From: CADEDV01 sp964412375
Lineage (GTDB): Bacteria; Bacteroidota; Bacteroidia; Chitinophagales; Chitinophagaceae
Reading direction: 5' to 3'
Assembly: GCA_964412375.1 (NCBI GenBank)
Contig: CAYPOD010000002.1
Span: 1-64,000, forward strand
Length of the DNA stretch: 64,000 nt
Shown: one piece after another, positions 17,529 to 25,598 of the stretch
How positions within the stretch are numbered: position 1 is the first letter of the stretch
Layout: each line of letters begins with the position of its first letter
Made by a program: the position numbers and the translations under genes
Notes under the pieces: model-generated
Told to the model about the DNA's origin: nothing
The model's input: the letters and a program-made list of their open reading frames with translations, nothing else
Database searches by the model: none

Positions 17529-18419
17529 TCAGAAGATTAACGTGTTATTGGGTAAGGAAGCATTGCCCTGCAACCCGCCGCTGTGGATAAGCAGAATACG
17601 GCTTGCCGGAGGGAAATAGTTTTTGCCGGCCAGGTCATCAACCGCAAAAAAAAGTTTGCCTGTATAAACAATATCGGAAGGGATGCCGGAACGGGTGTAG
17701 CAATCATTCATGAAACGTATCAGTTCAGGTGTGGTTTTGGCGTAGCCTCCATGATGATATTCATGCAGCAGGTCAAAAGACCTGTTCCTGTCATGCAGCA
17801 ACGAACGGATAGCCGCATTCAGCGTCTTATTGTTTTTCATCACTGAAATGCCCGTAAATTTTTGATGAGGTAACCCGGAATTGATGAGGCCGGCCATCAT
17901 AGTACCGGTGCCGACAGCGCAGCAGATATGCGTATAGTCTTCCTGTTTAAAAAGAGATGTAATGGAGGCTGCGCCCCTGGCGCCTGTTTCACCAAAACCT
18001 CCTTCGTTGATGAAATAGTTTTCGTTTTTGTTTAAGCCGGGCGGGATCAGCTTTTCAGCAAAATCTTTTCTTGAAATAAAATAAAAGGTCATGCCAAGTT
18101 TTTTTGCAGCATGTAACGTTGCTGAAAGTGCGGGTGGTTCTTCACCACGGATGATGCCAGTTGCGGAAAGGCCCTGCATTTTGCAGGCAGCAGCGGTAGC
18201 GATAATATGATTGGACCAGGCCCCGCCAAACGTAACAATGGTTTTTTTTCCTGATGTTACAGCTTCATCAATATAATACCGGAGTTTAAACCATTTGTTA
18301 CCTGAAATTACCGGGTGTATCTGATCAAGACGCAACACAGACAGCGAAATGTTGTGTTTTTCGCTGCCCGGCAAACTGATCTTGTCAATCGTAATATTAC
18401 CCAAGCTGATAACTTCCAT
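17529..18419 (-). CDS. PLP enzyme of the ACC deaminase / D-cysteine desulfhydrase family
   Basis: 296 aa, somewhat shorter than the usual 320-340. VISGNKWFKLRYYI contains the PLP-binding Lys42, and TFGGAWSNHIIATAAAC the SNH motif that packs on the cofactor; CAVGTGTMMAGL is the phosphate-binding loop and LIHSGGLQGN the C-terminal signature. Members cleave small amino acids such as 1-aminocyclopropane-1-carboxylate or D-cysteine to ammonia and a keto acid; substrate cannot be separated from sequence alone, but desulfhydrase-type activity is common for such short members. Confidence 0.88.
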   Translation of the reverse strand: MEVISLGNITIDKISLPGSEKHNISLSVLRLDQIHPVISGNKWFKLRYYIDEAVTSGKKTIVTFGGAWSNHIIATAAACKMQGLSATGIIRGEEPPALSATLHAAKKLGMTFYFISRKDFAEKLIPPGLNKNENYFINEGGFGETGARGAASITSLFKQEDYTHICCAVGTGTMMAGLINSGLPHQKFTGISVMKNNKTLNAAIRSLLHDRNRSFDLLHEYHHGGYAKTTPELIRFMNDCYTRSGIPSDIVYTGKLFFAVDDLAGKNYFPPASRILLIHSGGLQGNASLPNNTLIF

Positions 18420-18476
18420 GCAAATGAGACTATGACCTTAACGAAATTAGATTAATTTCGTCCCCATTTTCATCAT

Positions 18477-19376
18477 ATGCGACCAACATTAGTGATCCTC
18501 GCTGCCGGCATGGCCTCCCGTTATGGCAGCATGAAGCAGATTCAGAGTTTCGGACCCCATGGAGAAACGATCATGGATTATTCCATTTTCGATGCTATCA
18601 GGGCGGGTTTTGGGAAAGTGGTGTTTATAATCCGGGAAGAATTTGCTGAAAATTTCAAAACCATATTTGAACCTAAACTTTCGGGAAAGGTGCAGACAGC
18701 TTATGTATACCAGGAACTCGATCTTTTCACCAATGGATTTAAAGCCCCGGCTGAACGTACAAAACCCTGGGGCACTGCCCATGCAGTATTATGTGCAAAA
18801 AATGCTGTTGACGAGCCTTTTGCCGTTATCAATGCTGACGATTTTTATGGTGAAGATGCTTTTGCCAAAGCTGCATCTTTTTTGACCAGCGACTGTTTTG
18901 CTTCCAAATATGCCAACATAGGTTATGATCTTGTACGCACCTTATCAGAACATGGCACCGTGAACAGGGGAGTGTGCAGCGTGGATGAAAACGGAAACCT
19001 GCTATCCATTACTGAAAGGATCAATATTGGCCGCAGTGATGACGGCCGCATCATTTGCGGTGATGGTCTGCAGCCCGAAGAATTGCAGGAGAGCAGCAAA
19101 GTGTCCATGAACTACTGGTGTTTTCATCCTTCATTCTTTGATTATACGGAGAAATTATTTGCGGATTTTCTCGAACAACACGGAAGGGAGTTAAAATCTG
19201 AATTTTTTATACCCATAGTAGCCGACCAGTTTATTAAAGAAGGAGGCAATATTGAATTGATCGCAACCACCTCTTCATGGTTTGGCGTTACTTATAAGGA
19301 AGATGCACCCGCTGTGCAAAGCAGCCTGGATGAACTGATCGCTGGCGGGCATTACCCGGCAAACCTTTGGGGCTAA
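18477..19376 (+). CDS. sugar-phosphate nucleotidyltransferase family protein
   Basis: 299 aa. The N-terminal Rossmann-like signature is TLVILAAGMASRYGSMKQ (the G-x-G-x-R loop that binds the NTP), followed by PWGTAHAVLCAK and AVINADDFYGEDAF with the metal-binding Asp pair. The family joins a nucleotide to a sugar 1-phosphate to give an NDP-sugar for cell-envelope glycans. There are no neighbouring sugar genes to suggest the sugar. TAATTTCG lies about 17 bases upstream as a near-consensus promoter box. It is divergent from the PLP enzyme. Confidence 0.88.
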   Translation: MRPTLVILAAGMASRYGSMKQIQSFGPHGETIMDYSIFDAIRAGFGKVVFIIREEFAENFKTIFEPKLSGKVQTAYVYQELDLFTNGFKAPAERTKPWGTAHAVLCAKNAVDEPFAVINADDFYGEDAFAKAASFLTSDCFASKYANIGYDLVRTLSEHGTVNRGVCSVDENGNLLSITERINIGRSDDGRIICGDGLQPEELQESSKVSMNYWCFHPSFFDYTEKLFADFLEQHGRELKSEFFIPIVADQFIKEGGNIELIATTSSWFGVTYKEDAPAVQSSLDELIAGGHYPANLWG

Positions 19377-19383
19377 AATAAAA

Positions 19384-19403
19384 ATTCCGCCTGATGGCGG
19401 AAT
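19384..19403. terminator. bidirectional terminator
   Basis: ATTCCGCC-tgat-GGCGGAAT, a perfect 8-bp stem with A-rich left and T-rich right flanks, between the convergent nucleotidyltransferase and protease genes. Confidence 0.85.
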
Positions 19404-19431
19404 CTTATGTTTTCAACTGCTCAGGGTTTTA

Positions 19432-20556
19432 TCAATTGTTTACTTTCACCATGAAAATATAGTCTTCTACTTTTTCCACCTGTCTAGACCTGTCCTGGCC
19501 GGATAGCGTTGACCTGGATGGAAGTTTTAGTTTTCCAACTGAACTGTCTTGTTTCAGTTCTTCTAATATTTTATAGAGATATTTTGCCTGTACGGCAAAG
19601 GTGAAACCTTCTTTGTTGGTGAGGCGGCTGTTAATGATGCCTACCACTTCACCCTGTTTGTTCAAAACGGGACTGCCGCTGTTGCCACGATTGGCGGGAA
19701 TATTCACCTGGCAGGTCAGGGTATCACCCTGGTATCCTTTTTTGGCACTGAGGTAGCCTTCGCCATATACAATAGTGCTTCCGGGATAATCCAATGTGGG
19801 GTAACCCAGTGTAAAGATCGGTTCGGCTAGCCCGGCGGAACGCTTACTGATGCTGTACGGTATGCTGTTAAAAGCTTTGAATTTTTTGTCAGTTATTTTC
19901 AGCACAGCAATATCCTTTTGCAGATCGGTGAAGACCACCTGGGCCTGGTATTCGCCACTTTCGTTTTGAACAGCTACATACTTAGCGCCTTTCACAACGT
20001 GTGCATTGGTCACCAGGAAACCTTTGGCATCAATCACAAACCCGGTGCCGCCGGAAGTGTAGATAATAGTTTCGGCAGCGCTGTTGATTTTATCTTTAAC
20101 GTCGTTGATCTCTTTGTCCTGCTGATAAGTCTTCTTTTCAATAATGTTCAGTTTGCCTTCCAGTTGCTGTAGTTCCGAAGCGGCAGGCGGCTTGGGTGTA
20201 ACAGACCATACCAAAATACCCAAAGCCATGGTGGTGACACCGGCGATGCTGGCCGCAATAGCCGCCACTTTTTTATAACGGTTCCAGAGATAAACCATTT
20301 TGGCCTTGCCTCTCAGTTTGGCTGAGTCAATCTTTCCTTTTTCAGACAGGTCGGTATGCACTTCATTCAGTTTGGTCCTGAATTTCTGCCATTCGCCAAA
20401 GCGGTTCATCTGCTGCATGAACAAAGTATGCTCGACCACCAATTGGTCAACCTCAGCATTGGTCTTGCGCAGGTTTTCAAAATGCAACCGTTCATCGGGG
20501 TTCATTTCACCCCGGATGTATCGTTCCACTGCATCAAGTATCATCATGTCATCCAT
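19432..20556 (-). CDS. membrane anti-sigma-like protein fused to trypsin-like serine protease
   Basis: 374 aa from ATG 20556 (an ATG at 20583 is possible). Residues 1-75 are a cytosolic helical region (LDAVERYIRGEMNPDERLHFENL) like the sigma-binding part of anti-sigma factors in this phylum. One transmembrane helix spans about 97-118, residues 125-163 are coiled coil, and 165-345 form a DegP/trypsin-type protease with triad His186 (TNAHVVKG), Asp215 (KDIAVLK) and Ser293 (RGNSGSP). There is no PDZ domain. The gene overlaps the sigma gene by about eight bases. Inference: it holds the sigma factor at the membrane and the periplasmic protease takes part in signalling or stress sensing. Confidence 0.85.
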   Translation of the reverse strand: MDDMMILDAVERYIRGEMNPDERLHFENLRKTNAEVDQLVVEHTLFMQQMNRFGEWQKFRTKLNEVHTDLSEKGKIDSAKLRGKAKMVYLWNRYKKVAAIAASIAGVTTMALGILVWSVTPKPPAASELQQLEGKLNIIEKKTYQQDKEINDVKDKINSAAETIIYTSGGTGFVIDAKGFLVTNAHVVKGAKYVAVQNESGEYQAQVVFTDLQKDIAVLKITDKKFKAFNSIPYSISKRSAGLAEPIFTLGYPTLDYPGSTIVYGEGYLSAKKGYQGDTLTCQVNIPANRGNSGSPVLNKQGEVVGIINSRLTNKEGFTFAVQAKYLYKILEELKQDSSVGKLKLPSRSTLSGQDRSRQVEKVEDYIFMVKVNN

Positions 20557-21124
20557 CACTGTCTCCGTTTTTATAGTGAGCAAAGAATATTTTCTTCAAC
20601 CGCATCAGGCACTTATACTTCTGGGTCTTGGCATTGTCGGCATTGGTGTATCCAAAACCGGCCGCTATATCCTGCATATTTCTTTTCTGGAGGTAAAAGG
20701 CTTCCAGAAGACTCTTGCAGGGCTCACCCAGGCTGCTTATGGCCTTATCCATCATTTCAAATTCAGCATCCCGCTTATCGTGTTCGCTGATGTCTTCTTC
20801 TACGGGTACGGTCTCATCCAGGTTGCCAATATCGCCGGCATAGCGGTGTTGTTGCTGCAATTTTTTCAGCCAGAGCCTCCGGCAGACCGAATAAACGTAG
20901 GTTTTGATCTGGCAGTTGAGCTCAAAATGACCGGAACGCACTTTTTCATACAACACAATCATCGCCTCCTGGAATACATCTTTGGCATCATCAGCCGAGC
21001 CGTTGTTGTTGATTACCAGGGCCTGAACCATGTTATAGTTCTCCCGGTAGATGGTCTCAACGGCCTTGGTTTCGTTTCGGGCTAATCCTTTCAGTAAAGC
21101 TTGTTCGTTGCTCTCTTGTTTCAC
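20549..21124 (-). CDS. ECF-type RNA polymerase sigma factor
   Basis: 191 aa. Region 2 is at residues about 20-90 (IYRENYNMVQALVINN, DAKDVFQEAMIVLYEKV, a typical DxFQExM segment; IKTYVYSVCRRLWLKKLQ for promoter melting). Region 4 is at about 130-185 (LGEPCKSLLEAFYLQKRNMQDIAAGFGYTNADNAKTQKYKCL), a helix-turn-helix for the minus-33/35 element. Its 3' end overlaps the anti-sigma/protease gene, so both are made together. A TATTTTTA near-consensus box lies about 35 bases upstream on the minus strand. Confidence 0.92.
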   Translation of the reverse strand: MKQESNEQALLKGLARNETKAVETIYRENYNMVQALVINNNGSADDAKDVFQEAMIVLYEKVRSGHFELNCQIKTYVYSVCRRLWLKKLQQQHRYAGDIGNLDETVPVEEDISEHDKRDAEFEMMDKAISSLGEPCKSLLEAFYLQKRNMQDIAAGFGYTNADNAKTQKYKCLMRLKKIFFAHYKNGDSDG

Positions 21125-21308
21125 AGTGCCGCTATTTAATACGGGATTTTAAAAATAGTAACCCTGCCCGACACCAAAAAATAATCCAAAAGGCAGGTAT
21201 GCCGGCGTTACCTGAAAAAAATTTTAAAAATGGCGGGTTACCTTTTCCCTTTCCGGGTATTAACAGCGAAATATTTCACTTAAAACCTTTAAAAAAAATC
21301 GCAAACGC

Positions 21309-21497
21309 ATGAAAAAGCTTTTTATCGTTTTGGCCGTAGCTAGCCTTGGCTTCGTAGCTTGTAACAACAGTGGTGACAAAACTGAAACAACTGACACTAC
21401 TACTACACCTGAGGTTCCTGCTGTAGTTGATTCTGCTGCTGCTGTAGTTGATTCAGCTGCTGCTGCTATCGTTGATTCAGCTGCTGCTGGTAAATAA
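21309..21497 (+). CDS. small Ala/Asp-Ser repeat lipoprotein
   Basis: 62 aa. MKKLFIVLAVASLGFVAC is a lipoprotein signal with lipobox FVAC (Cys18). The mature protein is low-complexity: an acidic Thr-rich stretch (TETTDTTTTPEV) and then three copies of VDSAAA(A). The DNA under the repeats is a GTTGATTC(T/A)GCTGCTGCTG tandem repeat. Proteins of this kind are abundant in Bacteroidota and of unknown function. It is short but the signal peptide, codon bias and downstream terminator support it. Confidence 0.7.
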   Translation: MKKLFIVLAVASLGFVACNNSGDKTETTDTTTTPEVPAVVDSAAAVVDSAAAAIVDSAAAGK

Positions 21498-21555
21498 TCA
21501 GCCAGTAAGAGATTATACGGTATTAAAGCCTGTCAGCGACAGGCAATCGTCAGAG

Positions 21556-21587
21556 ACCATCCCGATAGCATTGGGGTGGTTTTTTAT
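21556..21587 (+). terminator. terminator of the small lipoprotein gene
   Basis: ACCATCCC-gatagcatt-GGGGTGGT followed by TTTTTTATT. A second hairpin, GCCTGTC-agc-GACAGGC, lies just upstream at 21528-21544. The left arm and loop contain CCCGATAGC, as in the palindrome at 46860. Confidence 0.75.
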
Positions 21588-21610
21588 TCTTATCTCCGGG
21601 CAATTAAAGT

Positions 21611-21618
21611 TACCTTTG
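21611..21618 (+). promoter_or_regulatory. minus-7 box of the DEAD-box helicase
   Basis: TACCTTTG matches TAnnTTTG exactly, 37 bases before the preferred GTG start at 21656. It lies only ten bases before the alternative TTG 21629. Confidence 0.6.
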
Positions 21619-21655
21619 CGGCCGCATTTTGCCCTGTTCATTAAATTTCGCTTCT

Positions 21656-23317
21656 GTGACCACATTTGAGCAATTAGGCATTGAAGAAGGATTATTACAT
21701 TCGATCAATGCATTAGGCTTCACCCAGCCTACTCCCATCCAGGAAAAAGCCATCCCTGTTTTGTTGCAGGGCACTAAAGACTTTATCGGTCTGGCACAAA
21801 CCGGCACCGGCAAAACGGCAGCTTTTGGTTTGCCGTTGTTACAACTGATCAATAAGGAAGACCGGTTTCCCCAGGCACTCATTGTTTGTCCCACCCGTGA
21901 GCTTTGCCTGCAAATCACCAGCGACCTGGAAAAGTTCAGGAGCAGGAAGATCAGCGTAAGTGTGACGGCTGTTTATGGCGGCACTTCCATCAGCATGCAG
22001 ATCCGTGACCTGAAAAAAGGAACACATATCGTGGTGGCCACTCCCGGTCGGCTGATAGACCTCATTGAAAGAAAGGCAATTAATTTAGAGCGGATACATT
22101 ATGTGGTGCTGGATGAGGCCGATGAGATGCTGAACATGGGTTTTAAGGACGACATTGAATTCATCCTGAAAAACACACCCAACAGGCAAAGTACCTGGCT
22201 CTTCAGCGCCACCATGCCGCCGGAGATCAGGCAGGTGAGCAAAAGGTATATGGACAAACCTTTTGAAATTACGATCGGCAAAACCAATGAAGGTTCTGCT
22301 ACTATTGATCACCAGTATTACGCTACACAGCATCATAACCGCTACGAAGTTTTAAAAAGGATCATCGACTTCAACCCGGGTATCTATGGAATTGTATTTG
22401 CCCGTACCAAGGCCGACACACAGGATATAGCTGAACGGCTGACCAGAGAAGGATATGACATTGACGCCATTCATGGCGACCTGACACAGCAGCAGCGGGA
22501 CAAAGTGATGGGATTGTTCAGGGACAAAAGTGTGAAGCTGCTGGTGGCAACTGATGTGGCTGCGAGAGGAATTGATGTGAAGGGAATAACCCATGTCATC
22601 AATTATGAACTGCCCGATGATGTGGAAGTGTACACACACCGGAGTGGCCGTACAGGCCGGGCGGGCAGTAACGGAATTTCTGTTTCAATCGTAACACCCA
22701 AAGAAGTGTATCGTCTTCGCCAGATTGAAAGAATAGTGAAGACGAAGTTTCATAAAATGGATATACCCAGCGGCAAGGATGTTTGCCGCAAACAGTTTTT
22801 CCATTTTATTGATAAGATGCTGCAGGCCGATATCAGTCACGGAGAATATGAAACCTATTTACCGGTTCTGCAGGAAAAATTTGCCACGGTTGAAAAAGAG
22901 GAGATACTACAACGTGTGGCAGCATTGGAATTTGATCGCTTTCTCAAATATTATGAGAATGCAGCCGATCTGAACCTTAGAGAAGAGAGAAGATCGGAAA
23001 GAGCTGAAAGAGGTGATCGGCAGGCTGGCAGGGATACAAGAGGAAGATCATTTAATGGCAATGGCAATTACCAACGATTGTTTGTGAACCTCGGCACCAA
23101 GGATGGTTTTTACAAAGCCAGCTTTTTGCAGTTCATCTTAGATATGAGTGATTTGAAGAAAGATGCGCTGGGGCGAATCGACATGAAAGAGATGAATAGC
23201 TGGGTGGAAGTGGAAGCTGGTGCTGCCAAAAAGATGATCAAGGCGATTGATGGAAAGAATTTCCGGGGTCGCAAGATCAGGATGAATGATGCGGAAACAG
23301 GCGGTCGTCGAAAATAA
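21656..23317 (+). CDS. DEAD-box RNA helicase (CsdA/DbpA-like)
   Basis: 553 aa from GTG 21656 (VTTFEQLGIEEG, the usual start of the Q-motif region; an in-frame TTG 27 bases upstream is possible). Helicase motifs are in order: Q motif FTQPTPIQEKAIP, I AQTGTGKTAAFGLP, Ia PTRELCLQ, II VLDEADEML, III FSATMP, V DVAARGIDV, VI HRSGRTGRAG. The C-terminus has an arginine-rich linker (RSERAERGDRQAGRDTRG) and a DbpA-type RNA-binding domain (RLFVNLGTKDGF to KIRMNDAE). Such helicases unwind RNA in ribosome assembly or cold adaptation. The stop is 49 bases before the attenuator leader ORF of the aromatic operon. Confidence 0.95.
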   Translation: MTTFEQLGIEEGLLHSINALGFTQPTPIQEKAIPVLLQGTKDFIGLAQTGTGKTAAFGLPLLQLINKEDRFPQALIVCPTRELCLQITSDLEKFRSRKISVSVTAVYGGTSISMQIRDLKKGTHIVVATPGRLIDLIERKAINLERIHYVVLDEADEMLNMGFKDDIEFILKNTPNRQSTWLFSATMPPEIRQVSKRYMDKPFEITIGKTNEGSATIDHQYYATQHHNRYEVLKRIIDFNPGIYGIVFARTKADTQDIAERLTREGYDIDAIHGDLTQQQRDKVMGLFRDKSVKLLVATDVAARGIDVKGITHVINYELPDDVEVYTHRSGRTGRAGSNGISVSIVTPKEVYRLRQIERIVKTKFHKMDIPSGKDVCRKQFFHFIDKMLQADISHGEYETYLPVLQEKFATVEKEEILQRVAALEFDRFLKYYENAADLNLREERRSERAERGDRQAGRDTRGRSFNGNGNYQRLFVNLGTKDGFYKASFLQFILDMSDLKKDALGRIDMKEMNSWVEVEAGAAKKMIKAIDGKNFRGRKIRMNDAETGGRRK

Positions 23318-23331
23318 TTTTTGTAAAGCTG

Positions 23332-23362
23332 TTGGTAATAAGGAATACAAAAACTACATTTG
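23332..23362 (+). promoter_or_regulatory. promoter of the aromatic amino acid operon
   Basis: TTG at 23332-23334, a 20-base spacer, and TACATTTG at 23355-23362 give a full match to the Bacteroidota TTG-N19-21-TAnnTTTG promoter. The expected start site falls within a few bases of the ATG of the leader ORF at 23367. Confidence 0.75.
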
Positions 23363-23366
23363 ATTC

Positions 23367-23456
23367 ATGATGACAACAAAGACATATTTTGGTTATTATT
23401 TTTATTACTTCTTTTTTGGAAAGAGGCCGGGAATGCTTTTGTTGAAATCAAACTGA
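23367..23456 (+). CDS. Phe/Tyr-rich leader peptide of the pheA operon (attenuator)
   Basis: 29 aa, ATG 23367 or 23370 to TGA 23454-23456. Residues 7-17 read YFGYYFYYFFF: five Tyr and five Phe codons in eleven, with no Trp. The peptide continues GKRPGMLLLKSN. It begins four bases after the promoter box and ends 23 bases before a strong terminator, itself followed by pheA. This is the layout of leader peptides such as PheL, where ribosome stalling at aromatic codons reports shortage of charged tRNA. Its GKRPG codons contain the segment that can pair with the terminator arm. Role inferred from layout; translation not shown. Confidence 0.8.
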   Translation: MMTTKTYFGYYFYYFFFGKRPGMLLLKSN

Positions 23457-23512
23457 GAACAACTAAAAATCAACATAAAGAATCCCGGCCAGTCGGCCGG
23501 GATTCTTGTTTT
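23425..23512 (+). promoter_or_regulatory. attenuator: alternative antiterminator and terminator hairpins
   Basis: Terminator: GAATCCCGGCC (23480-23490), loop agtc, GGCCGGGATTC (23495-23505), then TTGTTTT. Antiterminator: GGCCGGGA (23425-23432), inside the leader ORF, can pair over eight bases with TCCCGGCC (23483-23490), the 5' arm of the terminator. The two structures exclude each other. A ribosome stalled on the aromatic codons just upstream would leave 23425-23432 free to pair and so allow readthrough into pheA; a ribosome moving on would cover it and let the terminator form. Confidence 0.78.
23480..23512 (+). terminator. leader terminator upstream of pheA
   Basis: An 11-bp perfect stem with a 4-base loop and a T-rich tail, 46 bases before the pheA ATG. 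No second promoter box is visible between it and pheA, so pheA transcription must pass through it. Confidence 0.85.
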
Positions 23513-23558
23513 CACCCGATGCCAGTAGGGTATTATAAAAAACGCTAAAGAAGCAAGT

Positions 23559-24443
23559 ATGCAAAACAGTAAGGAGAGTTTGAAAAACGAGGTTAGTGAG
23601 GATGCCAAATCCTCCGTGCGGGGGGTAGCGATACAAGGTTACGAAGGCAGTTTTCACCAGGTGGCTGCCGGGATATTCTTTGGCAAAAAGACAGAAGTGA
23701 TTCCCTGTGATACATTCCGGGATGTGATGAAAGTGGCAGCGAATAAAAAACAAAGTGGCGGAGCCGTGATGGCAATTGAAAATTCTATTGCCGGGAGCAT
23801 TTTGGCTAACTATAATTTGTTGCAGCAATCAAACCTAAAGATCGTCGGTGAAGTCTATTTGCATATAAAACAAAATTTATTGGCGAACAGGGGAGTACGG
23901 TTGGAGGATATCCGTGAAGTGCATTCACACACCATGGCGTTGCAGCAATGTTATGATTTCCTGGATAAGTATAAATGGAAACTGGTGGAAACAGATGACA
24001 CAGCGCTGAGTGCAAAACATATTCACCAGCATCATAGCAAACACATCGCAGCGATCGCCAGCAAACTGGCGGCTGATTTATATGATCTTGATGTCATCGC
24101 CCCGAATATTCATACACTGAAAAATAATTACACAAGATTTTTGGTGCTGAAAAGAGAAGATGAGGTAGAGGTCGTAGAAGATGCCAATAAAGCCTCCCTG
24201 AATTTTCATACGGATCATTCGAAGGGAAGCCTGGCAAAAGTGCTGACAAAAATTGCGGATGGAGGTATTAACCTGAGTAAGCTGCAAAGTTTTCCCATAC
24301 CCGGCAGCGATTTCAGGTACAGTTTTCATGCAGATATGGAATTTGATTCAATTGAGCAGTTTGAGAGGGTTGTTGATTCAATAAAGCCACTTACGGCAGA
24401 ATTAAGAATTTATGGTATCTATAAAAAAGGAGTATGGAAATAG
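23559..24443 (+). CDS. pheA: prephenate dehydratase
   Basis: 294 aa. The catalytic domain begins VAIQGYEGSFHQVAAGIFFG and contains MAIENSIAGSILANYNLL and ETDDTALSAKHIHQHHSKHIAAIASKLAA; the motif NYTRFLVL closes it. A C-terminal ACT domain (NFHTDHSKGSLAKVLTKIADGGINLSKLQSFPIPG) binds phenylalanine for feedback control. The enzyme turns prephenate to phenylpyruvate, the last step but one to Phe. There is no fused chorismate mutase; that domain is on the DAHP synthase in the same operon. Its end overlaps the next start by ten bases. Confidence 0.95.
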   Translation: MQNSKESLKNEVSEDAKSSVRGVAIQGYEGSFHQVAAGIFFGKKTEVIPCDTFRDVMKVAANKKQSGGAVMAIENSIAGSILANYNLLQQSNLKIVGEVYLHIKQNLLANRGVRLEDIREVHSHTMALQQCYDFLDKYKWKLVETDDTALSAKHIHQHHSKHIAAIASKLAADLYDLDVIAPNIHTLKNNYTRFLVLKREDEVEVVEDANKASLNFHTDHSKGSLAKVLTKIADGGINLSKLQSFPIPGSDFRYSFHADMEFDSIEQFERVVDSIKPLTAELRIYGIYKKGVWK

Positions 24444-25597
24444 CGAAACGGTTAGAAGGCATCGGTGAATACTATTTTTCTCAGAAGCTGAGAGAAATAG
24501 ATGAACTGAATAAAGCCGGAAAAAATATTATCAATCTTGGAATTGGCAGTCCCGATCTGCCACCACATCCTGATGTAATAAAGACATTGCAGGAAGAAAC
24601 AGCCAAATCAACAGTACATGCCTACCAGTCTTATAAAGGATCACCGGTATTGCGGAATGCGATAGGCGAATGGTATAAGAAATGGTATGATGTCGAACTT
24701 AATCCGGATACGGAGATATTGCCACTGATAGGAAGCAAAGAAGGTATCATGCATATCTGTATGACCTATTTAGATAAAGGTGATGAGGTACTTGTGCCGA
24801 ATCCCGGTTATCCCACCTATAGAAGTGCCGTGAAACTGGCAGGTGGTAAATGCGTAGAGTATTTGTTGAAAGAAAAGAGTAATTACCAGCCAGACTTTGA
24901 AAAGCTGGAGAAAAAGAATTTAAAAAAGGTAAAACTTCTGTTTGTGAATTGTCCGCAAATGCCGACAGGACAATTGCCAACGAAAGAGCTATTTGAAAAA
25001 ATAGTTGCGTTTGGAAGAAAACATAACATTCTCATTATTCATGATAACCCGTACAGTTTTATCCTGAATGACAACCCGATGAGTCTGTTAAGTGTGGAAG
25101 GGGCGAAGGATTGTGTGATAGAACTGAACTCACTCAGTAAATCACATAATATGGCTGGCTGGAGAGTGGGCATGTTGTGTGGTGCCAAAGAACGAGTTGA
25201 TGAAGTGCTGCGGTTTAAAAGTAATATGGACAGTGGTATGTTCTTGCCGGTGCAACTGGCAGCAGCAAAAGCATTATCATTAGGAAAAGAATGGCAGGAT
25301 GAAGTGAATGCCATCTATAATCAACGGCGTGAGAAAGTTTTTGAATTATTGAAGTTGCTGAAATGTAAATTTTCAAAAACACAGGCTGGAATGTTTGTTT
25401 GGGCAAAGACCCCTTCGTCATACGAGAACGGTTACAAATTAAGCGACGAAATTTTATATAATGCCAATGTGTTCATAACTCCCGGCGGCATTTTCGGGAA
25501 TGCCGGAGATAAATATATCAGGGTGAGTTTATGTGCAGCAGTGGATAAATTTGAAGAGGCAATTGGCAGAGTCAAAAACCTAAATTCAAAGTTCTAA
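24434..25597 (+). CDS. class I/II PLP aminotransferase, probably aromatic
   Basis: 387 aa. Features: NLGIGSPDLPPHPDVI at the N-terminus, IGSKEGIMHICMTYLDKGDEVLVPNPGYPTYR for cofactor binding, FVNCPQMPTGQLPTKELFEKIV, IIHDNPYSFI and NSLSKSHNMAGWRVGMLCG, where the Lys forms the Schiff base, and a final arginine motif GDKYIRVSLCA. Position between pheA and tyrA strongly suggests that it converts phenylpyruvate and 4-hydroxyphenylpyruvate to Phe and Tyr. LL-diaminopimelate aminotransferase and aspartate aminotransferase belong to the same superfamily and cannot be excluded on sequence alone. Confidence 0.9.
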   Translation: MEIAKRLEGIGEYYFSQKLREIDELNKAGKNIINLGIGSPDLPPHPDVIKTLQEETAKSTVHAYQSYKGSPVLRNAIGEWYKKWYDVELNPDTEILPLIGSKEGIMHICMTYLDKGDEVLVPNPGYPTYRSAVKLAGGKCVEYLLKEKSNYQPDFEKLEKKNLKKVKLLFVNCPQMPTGQLPTKELFEKIVAFGRKHNILIIHDNPYSFILNDNPMSLLSVEGAKDCVIELNSLSKSHNMAGWRVGMLCGAKERVDEVLRFKSNMDSGMFLPVQLAAAKALSLGKEWQDEVNAIYNQRREKVFELLKLLKCKFSKTQAGMFVWAKTPSSYENGYKLSDEILYNANVFITPGGIFGNAGDKYIRVSLCAAVDKFEEAIGRVKNLNSKF

Positions 25598-25598
25598 A

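Noticed and set aside
23360..23548. A 62-codon open frame overlapping the pheA leader in another frame
   Set aside because: It runs through the terminator hairpin, has no family similarity, and the Tyr/Phe-rich frame at 23367 explains the region better.
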